From NCBI GenBank assembly GCA_017311315.1, contig CM029646.1:124001-188000 (forward strand): 64,000 nt of DNA. The letters are read 5' to 3'. The translations under genes and the position numbers were made by a program. The notes under the pieces are model-generated. The model worked only from the letters and a program-made list of their open reading frames with translations. It ran no database searches and had not been told where the DNA came from. Below are positions 12,065 to 22,070 of the stretch, piece after piece (the first letter of the stretch is position 1; each line of letters opens with the position of its first letter). The stretch comes from Dendrocalamus latiflorus (Eukaryota > Streptophyta > Magnoliopsida > Poales > Poaceae).

Positions 12065-12074
12065 CTACTTATAG
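12065..12074 (-). promoter_or_regulatory. Candidate TATA box of the 5' LTR promoter
   Basis: Minus-strand CTATAAGTAG. Expected initiation is about 12030-12045, giving a transcript that runs through 8196 to the PBS. Motif and orientation fit a retrotransposon promoter, but no experimental or CAAT-box support is visible. Confidence 0.45.
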
Positions 12075-13152
12075 CCGCAAGGAACGGTGGGAAACCATGA
12101 GCAATGCGAGCGCGGTAGTAGGAAACTGTGGGCGGCAAGGTGACGCTTGCGCGCAGATGATGGCGACGGTGAGAGACGTGATGGCGACGGGATGACGCCA
12201 AGGCAGGGAGAGGGCGCGCTCGGAGAGACGTCGACGCTACGGGGCAGGGCAGACCAGGGTATGGCGCGGGAGCGGTTGAGCGTAGGCGCGAGGCGGGCTC
12301 GCATGGCTGCCACGCGGAGGAAGCAAACTGCGGCGCCAGAAGAAGCTGGGCACGGGGATGAAAGAGGAAAGAGAGGGAGGGCGCGCGGAGCTGAGCGGGC
12401 CCGTTGGCCAGTGGACGGGGCGAGGGTCCGCAGGGCAGTGACCGAGGGGAGGCGCGTGCGGGAGGAGCGGACTGGCGAGCGCGCGAACAGGATGGCTGGG
12501 CCACTCGGCCGAAGCGGGGAGAAGAGGGAAGGAGATGAGGGCGCTCGGGTGGAAGGCGGGGCCCGGCGGCAGAGGGAGGGCCAGCGCGGCCGTGGGAAAG
12601 AATGAGCAGGAGAGGGGTTGGGCTGGGCCTTTGGCCGGCCTGACCCCCCTTTTTTTTATTGTTATTTGTTGTGTATTTTTGTATATAGCATTTGTACTCT
12701 ATTCATTTTTGCTAGCTCACAAAATTTTCATATTCATACCTCCTTATCACTGGATTAATCCTTGCATGTGCAAAATTTTGATATACATATATACGTATAT
12801 ATATTTACACACATATTCATGTATGATGGTATCCATATGCTTACTTCTACTGTTATTCATGTTATTATTTTCAAGATGGCATTTTATGGTTTAAGTCAAT
12901 TTTTTCCCCTTTCTTTTATGGATCATCTTTTCAGATTCGAATTTATAATCTTGAGTTTTCATTATCTGCATATTCACCTTTTTGATATTATTAATGTTTG
13001 CCTTTGTCTTTTATGAATTTCTCCAATTTTTTTTTTTTAGAACCTCAATCAAATTTAGGAAAACTCCATGAAATCCAAATTCCAATAGAATATATTGCAA
13101 AAATAATTTAAGAAATTCAGATTTTCAAATTTTAAATTTTTGGGATGTTACA

Positions 13153-13157
13153 GAAAC
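13153..13157. other. Right target-site duplication (GAAAC)
   Basis: Second copy of the 5-bp GAAAC, directly after the LTR's terminal CA. It is also the first five bases of the interrupted m1 monomer, which reads on as GAAACTGAGTACC. Confidence 0.93.
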
Positions 13158-15299
13158 TGAGTACCAAATACCCCGAATGGACTTCATATGCATCCCCACT
13201 CATTTTGGCATACATCTTGAATCCGCCTGACTCCGTGTCAAACTTTCCACCGAAATGGATTCTGACGGTTACTTTAAACTACGCTCGTACGAAATCGAGT
13301 GACAAAGTGAAACTGAGTGCCAAATACATCGAATTGACTTCATGTGTGCCCTAACTATTTTCCGCATTGATTTTGAATCAATCCGACTCAGTGTTAAACT
13401 TTCCACCAAAGTGGGTTTCAACGGGTACCACAAACTCCACACGGAAAAAATCGAGACACGCAATGAAACTGAGTGCCAAACACCACGAATGGACTTCATA
13501 TGTGCCCTTCCTCATTTGGCATGCATTGAATCCATCCGAATCGGTGTTAAACTTTCCTCAAAATCGAATTCCGACGGGCACCGCAAAATCCATGTATGTG
13601 AAATCGTGACATGAAAAAAACTGAGTGGCAAACACCTTGAATGGACTTGGCATGCATCATATCTCATCATGGCACGCATTTCGAATCCATCCAACCCGAC
13701 AGTAAACTTTCCTCCAAAATGGGTTTCGATAGAAATGTAAACTGCATGCATACGAAATCGAGTCACGAAATGAAACTGAGTACCAAATACCCCGAATGGA
13801 CTTCATATGCATCCCCACTCATTTTGACATACATCTTGAATCCGTCTGACTCCGTGTCAAACTTTCCACCGAAATGGATTCTGACGGTTACTTTAAACTA
13901 CGCTCGTACGAAATCGAGTGACAAAGTGAAACTGAGTGCCAAATACATCGAATTGACTTCACGTGTGCCCTAACTATTTTCCGCATTGATTTTGAATCAA
14001 TCCGACTCAGTGTTAAACTTTCCACCAAAGTGGCGTTTCAACGGGTACCACAAACTCCACTACGGAAAAAATTGAGACACGCAATGAAACTGAGTAGCCA
14101 AACACCACGAATGGACTTCATATGTGCCCTACCTCATTTGGCATGCATTGAATCCATCCGAGTCGGTGTTAAACTTTCCTCAAAATCGAATTCCGACGGG
14201 CACCGCAAAATCCATGTATGTGAAATCGAGACATGAAAAAAACTGAGTGGCAAACACCTTGAATGGACTTGGCATGCATCACATCTCATCATGGCATGCA
14301 TTTCGAATCCATCCAACCCGACAGTAAACTTTCCTCCAAAATGGGTTTCGACGGAAATGTGAACTGCATGCATACGAAATCGAGTCACGAAATGAAACTG
14401 AGTACCAAATACCCCGAATGGACTTCATATGCATCCGCACTCATTTTGGCATACATCTTGAATCCGTCTGACTCCGTGTCAAACTTTCCACCGAAATGGA
14501 TTCTGACGGGTACTTTAAACTACGCTCGTACGAAATCGAGTGACAAAGTGAAACTGAGTGCCAAATACATCGAATTGACTTCACGTGTGCCCTAACTATT
14601 TTCCGCATTGATTTTGAATCAATCCGACTCAGTGTTAAACTTTCCACCAAAGTGGGTTTCAACGGGTACCACAAACTCCACACGGAAAAAATCGAGACAC
14701 GCAATGAAACTGAGTGCCAAACACCACGAATGGACTTCATATGTGCCCTACCTCATTTGGCATGCATTGAATCCATCCGAGTCGGTGTTAAACTTTCCTC
14801 AAAATCGAATTCCGACGGGCACCGCAAAATCCATGTATGTGAAATCGAGACATGAAAAAAACTGAGTGGCAAACACCTTGAATGGACTTGGCATGCATCA
14901 TATCTCATCATGGCACGCATTTCGAATCCATCCAACCCGACAGTAAACTTTCCTCCAAAATGGGTTTCGACGGAAATGTAAACTGCATGCATACGAAATC
15001 GAGTCACGAAATGAAACTGAGTACCAAATACCCCGAATGGACTTCATATGCATCCCCACTCATTTTGGCATACATCTTGAATCCGTCTGACTCCGTGTCA
15101 AACTTTCCACCGAAATGGATTCTGACGGGTACTTTAAACTACGCTCGTACGAAATCGAGTGACAAAGTGAAACTGAGTGCCAAATACATCGAATTGACTT
15201 CACGTGTGCCCTAACTATTTTCCGCATTGATTTGAATCAATCCGACTCAGTGTTAAACTTTCCACCAAAGTGGGTTTCAACGGGTACCACAAACTCCAC

Positions 15300-18200
15300 A
15301 CGGAGAAAAATCGAGACACGCAATGAAACTGAGTGCCAAACACCACGAATGGACTTCATATGTGCCCTACCTCATTTGGCATGCATTGAATCCATCCGAG
15401 TCGGTGTTAAACTTTCCTCAAAATCGAATTCCGACGGGCACCGCAAAATCCATGTATGTGAAATCGAGACATGAAAAAACTGAGTGGCAAACACCTTGAA
15501 TGGACTTGGCATGCATCATATCTCATCATGGCACGCATTTCGAATCCATCCAACCCGACAGTAAACTTTCCTCCAAAATGGGTTTCGACGGAAATGTAAA
15601 CTGCATGCATACGAAATCGAGTCACGAAATGAAACTGAGTACCAAATACCCCGAATGGACTTCATATGCATCCCCACTCATTTTGGCATACATCTTGAAT
15701 CCGTCTGACTCCGTGTCAAACTTTCCACCGAAATGGATTCTGACGGGTACTTTAAACTACGCTCGTACGAAATCGAGTGAAAAAGTGAAACTGAGTGCCA
15801 AATACATCGAATTGACTTCACGTGTGCCCTAACTATTTTCCGCATTGATTTTGAATCAATCCGACTCAGTGTTAAACTTTCCACCAAAGTGGGTTTCAAC
15901 GGGTACCACAAACTCCACACGGAAAAAATCGAGACACGCAATGAAACTGAGTGCCAAACACCACGAATGGACTTCATATGTGCCCTACCTCATTTGGCAT
16001 GCATTGAATCCATCCGAGTCGGTGTTAAACTTTCCTCAAAATCGAATTCCGACGGGCACCGCAAAATCCATGTATGTGAAATCGAGACATGAAATAAACT
16101 GAGTGGCAAACACCTTGAATGGACTTGGCATGCATCATATCTCATCATGGCACGCATTTTCGAATCCATCCAACCCGACGGTAAACTTTCCTCCAAAATG
16201 GGTTTCGACGGAAATGTAAACTGCATGCATACGAAATCGAGTCACGAAATGAAACTGAGTACCAAATACCCCGAATGGACTTCATATGCATCCCCACTCA
16301 TTTTGGCATACATCTTGAATCCGTCTGACTCCGTGTCAAACTTTCCACCGAAATGGATTCTGACGGGTACTTTAAACTACGCTCGTACGAAATCGAGTGA
16401 AAAAGTGAAACTGAGTGCCAAATACATCGAATTGACTTCACGTGTGCCCTAACTATTTTCCGCATTGATTTTGAATCAATCCGACTCAGTGTTAAACTTT
16501 CCACCAAAGTGGGTTTCAACGGGTACCACAAACTCCACACGGAGAAAATCGAGACACGCAATGAAACTGAGTGCCAAACACCACGAATGGACTTCATATG
16601 TGCCCTACCTCATTTGGCATGCATTGAATCCATCCGAGTCGGTGTTAAACTTTCCTCAAAATCGAATTCCGACGGGCACCGCAAAATCCATGTACGTGAA
16701 ATCGAGACATGAAAAAAACTGAGTGGCAAACACCTTGAATGGACTTGGCGTGCATCATATCTCATCATGGCACGCATTTCGAATCCATCCAACCCGACAG
16801 TAAACTTTCCTCCAAAATGGGTTTCGACGGAAATGTATACTGCATGCATACGAAATCGAGTCACGAAATGAAACTGAGTACCAAATACCCCGAATGGACT
16901 TCATATGCATCCCCACTCATTTTGGCATACATCTTGAATCCGTCTGACTCCGTGTCAAACTTTCCACCGAAATGGATTCTGACGGGTACTTTAAACTACG
17001 CTCGTACGAAATCGAGTGAAAAAGTGAAACTGAGTGCCAAATACATCGAATTGACTTCACGTGTGCCCTAACTATTTTCCGCATTGATTTTGAATCAATC
17101 CGACTCAGTGTTAAACTTTCCACCAAAGTGGGTTTCAACGGGTACCACAAACTCCACACGGAAAAAATCGAGACACGCAATGAAACTGAGTGCCAAACAC
17201 CACGAATGGACCTTCATATGTGCCCTACCTCATTTGGCATGCATTGAATCCATCCGAGTCGGTGTTAAACTTTCCTCAAAATCCGAATTCCGACGGGCAC
17301 CGCAAAATCCATGTATGTGAAATCGAGACATGAAATAAACTGAGTGGCAAACACCTTGAATGGACTTGGCATGCATCATATCTCATCATGGCACGCATTT
17401 TGAATCCATCCAACCCGACGGTAAACTTTCCTCCAAAATGGGTTTCGACGGAAATGTAAACTGCATGCATACGAAATCGAGTCACGAAATGAAACTGAGT
17501 ACCAAATACCCCGAATGGACTTCATATGCATCCCCACTCATTTTGGCATACATCTTGAATCCGTCTGAATCCGTGTCAAACTTTCCACCGAAATGGATTC
17601 TGACGGGTACTTTAAACTACGCTCGTACGAAATCGAGTGAAAAAAGTGAAACTGAGTGCCAAATACATCGAATTGACTTCACGTGTGCCCTAAATATTTT
17701 CCGCATTGATTTTGAATCAATCCGACTCAGTGTTAAACTTTCCACCAAAGTGGGTTTCAACGGGTACCACAAACTCCACACGGAGAAAATCGAGACACGC
17801 AATGAAACTGAGTGCCAAACACCACGAATGGACTTCATATGTGCCCTACCTCATTTGGCATGCATTGAATCCATCCGAGTCGGTGTTAAACTTTTCCTCA
17901 AAATCGAATTCCGACGGGCACCGCAAAATCCATGTGCGTAAATCGAGACATGAAAAAAACTGAGTGGCAAACACCTTGAATGGACTTGGCGTGCATCATA
18001 TCTCATCATGGCACGCATTTCGAATCCATCCAACCCGACAGTAAACTTTCCTCCAAAATGGGTTTCGACGGAAATGTAAACTGCATGCATACGAAATCGA
18101 GTCACGAAATGAAACTGAGTACCAAATACCCCGAATGGACTTCATATGCATCCCCACTCATTTTGGCATACATCTTGAATCCGTCTGACTCCGTGTCAAA

Positions 18201-19850
18201 CTTTCCACCGAAATGGATTCTGACGGGTACTTTAAACTACGCTCGTACGAAATCGAGTGAAAAAGTGAAACTGAGTGCCAAATACATCGAATTGACTTCA
18301 CGTGTGCCCTAACTATTTTCCGCATTGATTTTGAATCAATCCGACTCAGTGTTAAACTTTCCACCAAAGTGGGTTTCAACGGGTACCACAAACTCCACAC
18401 GGAAAAAATCGAGACACGCAATGAAACTGAGTGCCAAACACCACGAATGACCTTCATATGTGCCCTACCTCATTTGGCATGCATTGAATCCATCCGAGTC
18501 GGTGTTAAACTTTCCTCAAAATCCAATTCCGACGGGCACCGCAAAATCCATGTATGTGAAATCGAGACATGAAATAAACTGAGTGGCAAACACCTTGAAT
18601 GGACTTGGCATGCATCATATCTCATCATGGCACGCATTTTGAATCCATCCAACCCGACGGTAAACTTTCCTCCAAAATGGGTTTCGACGGAAATGTAAAC
18701 TGCATGCATACGAAATCGAGTCACGAAATGAAACTGAGTACCAAATACCCCGAATGGACTTCATATGCATCCCCACTCATTTTGGCATACATCTTGAATC
18801 CGTCTGAATCCGTGTCAAACTTTCCACCGAAATGGATTCTGACGGGTACTTTAAACTACGCTCGTACGAAATCGAGTGAAAAAAGTGAAACTGAGTGCCA
18901 AATACATCGAATTGACTTCACGTGTGCCCTAACTATTTTCCGCATTGATTTTGAATCAATCCGACTCAGTGTTAAACTTTCCACCAAAGTGGGTTTCAAC
19001 GGGTACCACAAACTCCACACGGAGAAAATCGAGACACGCAATGAAACTGAGTGCCAAACACCACGAATGGACTTCATATGTGCCCTACCTCATTTGGCAT
19101 GCATTGAATCCATCCGAGTCGGTGTTAAACTTTCCTCAAAATCGAATTCCGACGGGCACCGCAAAATCCATGTGCGTGAAATCGAGACATGAAAAAAACT
19201 GAGTGGCAAACACCTTGAATGGACTTGGCGTGCATCATATCTCATCATGGCACGCATTTCGAATCCATCCAACCCGACAGTAAACTTTCCTCCAAAATGG
19301 GTTTCGACGGAAATGTAAACTGCATGCATACGAAATCGAGTCACGAAATGAAACTGAGTACCAAATACCCCGAATGGACTTCATATGCATCCCCACTCAT
19401 TTTGGCATACATCTTGAATCCGTCTGACTCCGTGTCAAACTTTCCACCGAAATGGATTCTGACGGGTACTTTAAACTACGCTCGTACGAAATCGAGTGAA
19501 AAAGTGAAACTGAGTGCCAAATACATCGAATTGACTTCACGTGTGCCCTAACTATTTTCCGCATTGATTTGAATCAATCCGACTCAGTGTTAAACTTTCC
19601 ACCAAAGTGGGTTTCAACGGGTACCACAAACTCCACACGGAAAAAATCGAGACACGCAATGAAACTGAGTGCCAAACACCACGAATGGACTTCATATGTG
19701 CCCTACCTCATTTGGCATGCATTGAATCCATCCGAGTCGGTGTTAAACTTTCCTCAAATCGAATTCCGACGGGCACCGCAAAAATCCATGTATGTGAAAT
19801 CGAGACATGAAATAAACTGAGTGGCAAACACCTTGAATGGACTTGGCATG
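15300..19850 (+). repeat. Second-level, eight-monomer repeat (~1240 bp) within satellite A
   Basis: Variants alternate between successive 619-bp units. GAAATAAAC occurs at 16091, 17332, 18571 and 19809, with GAAAAAAAC in the units between. CGGAGAAAA occurs at 15301 (one extra A), 16540, 17781 and 19020, with CGGAAAAAA between. GGCGTGCATC occurs at 16747, 17988 and 19227, with GGCATGCATC between. All spacings are 1238-1241 bp. Units around 17205 and 18445 also share the rare GACCTTCAT form. Most of the block also has GAAAAAGTG at the m1/m2 border, where flanking units on both sides have GACAAAGTG. This marks a younger, homogenised core. Confidence 0.85.
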
Positions 19851-20584
19851 CATCATATCTCATCATGGCACGCATTTCGAATCCATCCAACCCGACGGTA
19901 AACTTTCCTCCAAATGGGTTTCGACGGAAATGTAAACTGCATGCATACGAAATCGAGTCACGAAATGAAACTGAGTACCAAATACCCCGAATGGACTTCA
20001 TATGCATCCCCACTCATTTTGGCATACATCTTGAATCCGTCTGACTCCGTGTCAAACTTTCCACCGAAATGGATTCTGACGGGTACTTTAAACTACGCTC
20101 GTACGAAATCGAGTGACAAAGTGAAACTGAGTGCCAAATACATCGAATTGACTTCACGTGTGCCCTAACTATTTTCCGCATTGATTTTGAATCAATCCGA
20201 CTCAGTGTTAAACTTTCCACCAAAGTGGGTTTCAACGGGTACCACAAACTCCACACGGAAAAAATCGAGACACGCAATGAAACTGAGTGCCAAACACCAC
20301 GAATGGACTTCATATGTGCCCTACCTCATTTGGCATGCATTGAATCCATCCGAGTCGGTGTTAAACTTTCCTCAAAATCGAATTCCGACGGGCACCGCAA
20401 AATCCATGTATGTGAAATCGAGACATGAAATAAACTGAGTGGCAAACACCTTGAATGGACTTGGCATGCATCATATCTCATCATGGCACGCATTTCGAAT
20501 CCATCCAACCCGACGGTAAACTTTCCTCCAAAATGGGTTTCGACGGAAATGTAAACTGCATGCATACGAAATCGAGTCACGAAA

Positions 20585-21650
20585 TGAAACTGAGTTCCAA
20601 ATACACCGAATATGCATCCGCACTCATTTTGGCATACATCTTGAATCCGTCTGACTCCGTGTCAAACTTTCCACCGAAATGGATTCTGACGGGTACTTTA
20701 AACTACGCTCGTACGAAATCGAGTGACAAAGTGAAACTGAGTGCCAAATACATCGAATTGACTTCACGTGTGCCCTAACTATTTTCCGCATTGATTTTGA
20801 ATCAATCCGACTCAGTGTTAAACTTTCCACCAAAGTGGGTTTCACGGGTACCACAAACTCCACACGGAAAAAATCGAGACACGCAATGAAACTGAGTGCC
20901 AAACACCACGAATGGACTTCATATGTGCCCTACCTCATTTGGCATGCATTGAATCCATCCGAGTCGGTGTTAAACTTTCCTCAAAATCGAATTCCGACGG
21001 GCACCGCCTAAAATCCATGTATGTGAATCGAGACATGAAATAAAACTGAGTGGCAAACACCTTGAATGGACTTGGCATGCATCATATCTCATCATGGCAC
21101 GCATTTCGAATCCATCCAACCCGACGGTAAACTTTCCTCCAAAATGGGTTTTCGACGGAAATGTAACTGCATGCATACGAAATCGAGTCACGAAAATGAA
21201 ACTGAGTACCAAATACCCCGAATGGACTTCATATGCATCCGCCCTCATTTTGGGCATACATCTTGAATCCGTCTGACTCCGTGTCAAACTTTCCACCGAA
21301 ATGGATTCTGACGGTTACTTTAAACTACGCTCGTACGAAATCGAGTGACAAAGTGAAACTGAGTGCCAAATACATCGAATTGACTTCACGTGTGCCCTAA
21401 CTATTTTCCGCATTGATTTTGAATCAATCCGACTCAGTGTTAAACTTTCCACCAAAGTGGGTTTCAACGGGTACCACAAACTCCACACGGAAAAAATCGA
21501 GACACGCAATGAAACTGAGTGCCAAACACCACGAATGGACTTCATATGTGCCCTACCTCATTTGGCATGCATTGAATCCATCCGAGTCGGTGTTAAACTT
21601 TCCTCAAAATCGAATTCCACGACCACCAAAATCCATGTATGTGAAATCGA
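20585..21650 (+). repeat. Indel-rich end of the satellite A contig
   Basis: Single-base and short indels cluster here: a missing segment near 20608-20612, GGTTTTCGACGG at 21147, GCACCGCCTAAAATCC near 21001, TTTTGGGCATA near 21247, and CCACGACCACCAAAATCC near 21617. Earlier units have far fewer. Either the array edge is genuinely decayed or consensus quality drops toward the contig end at 21970. Confidence 0.7.
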
Positions 21651-21970
21651 GACATGAAATAAACTGAGTGGCAAACACCTTGAATGGACTTGGCATGCAT
21701 CATATCTCATCATGGCACGCATTTCGAATCCATCCAACCCGACAGTAAACTTTCCTCCAAAATGGGTTTCGACGGAAATGTAAACTGCATGCATACGAAA
21801 TCGAGTCACGAAATGAAACTGAGTACCAAATACCCCGAATGGACTTCATATGCATCCCCACTCATTTTGGCATACATCTTGAATCCGTCTGACTCCGTGT
21901 CAAACTTTCCACCGAAATGGACTCTGACGGGTACTTTAAACTACGCTCGTACGAAAATCGAGTGAAAAAG

Positions 21971-22070
21971 NNNNNNNNNNNNNNNNNNNNNNNNNNNNNN
22001 NNNNNNNNNNNNNNNNNNNNNNNNNNNNNNNNNNNNNNNNNNNNNNNNNNNNNNNNNNNNNNNNNNNNNN
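21971..22070. other. Assembly gap of 100 Ns
   Basis: Exactly 100 N characters, the usual placeholder for a gap of unknown size. Satellite A stops in mid-monomer before it and satellite B starts in mid-monomer after it, so the true junction, distance and even relative orientation are unknown. Confidence 0.99.

Larger units (their letters stand above)
11228..12641. other. GC-rich block inside the 5' LTR
   Basis: Counterpart of 3522-4935, with the same overlapping low-complexity frames. One terminal T-run (8 Ts at 12650-12657 against 9 in the other LTR) shifts the frame of the last short open frame, showing that frames here are not conserved as protein. Confidence 0.75.
491..13152 (-). mobile_element. 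Complete non-autonomous LTR retrotransposon (LARD type, Tekay/Del-like ends)
   Basis: The sequence shows two direct repeats of about 4.95 kb (491-5444 and 8196-13152) flanking 2751 bp, TG...CA termini and a GAAAC target duplication. The PBS (GCTCTGATACCA on the + strand) lies at the edge of the right-hand LTR and the polypurine tract beside the left-hand LTR. The element therefore reads on the minus strand, with the 5' LTR at 8196-13152 and the 3' LTR at 491-5444. I see no gag, protease, reverse transcriptase, RNase H, integrase or chromodomain sequence in the internal region, so it must be mobilised in trans. Long LTRs with a short non-coding interior match the LARD class. The hairpin and G-run before the 3' LTR, together with an LTR starting TGTAACATCCC, resemble Tekay/Del-clade Gypsy elements of grasses. 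That clade assignment is inference from ends only. The host site is satellite A. Confidence 0.93.
8196..13152 (-). repeat. 5' LTR of the retrotransposon
   Basis: 4957 bp, essentially identical to 491-5444 (see that entry for the few differences). Because it is the 5' LTR in element orientation, its promoter would drive the genomic RNA toward the PBS at 8191. If the TATA candidate at 12065-12074 is used, U3 is about 1.1 kb and R plus U5 about 3.8 kb, an unusually long leader. No coding sequence is supported. Confidence 0.94.
13153..21970 (+). repeat. Satellite A array, four-monomer higher-order repeat (~619 bp)
   Basis: About 14 head-to-tail copies of a unit built from four related monomers. 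In the unit at 14394-15012 these start at 14394 (m1, 156 bp), 14550 (m2, 156 bp), 14706 (m3, 152 bp) and 14858 (m4, 155 bp). All share a start like GAAACTGAGTRCCAAA, an AAACTTTCC box and GAATCCRTC/GAATCAATC words, yet differ clearly from each other, whereas the same type is nearly identical from unit to unit. That is the definition of a higher-order repeat. The 155-bp class size and the recent retrotransposon insertion fit a centromeric or pericentromeric satellite, but I do not recognise the sequence as CentO, CentC or another named family. Open frames of 60-197 codons recur in every unit on both strands and are repeat artefacts. Confidence 0.95.

Noticed and set aside
13145..21965. Recurrent open frames of 60-197 codons on both strands of satellite A
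   Set aside because: Each recurs every 619 bp with frameshifts between copies and overlaps frames on the other strand; these are satellite artefacts.
13153..21970. CENP-B-box-like motif in satellite A (CCCCGAATGGACTTC and TTTCGAATCC)
   Set aside because: Checked against the pattern TTCGnnnnAnnCGGG and its complement; the required second half-site does not match in any monomer type.
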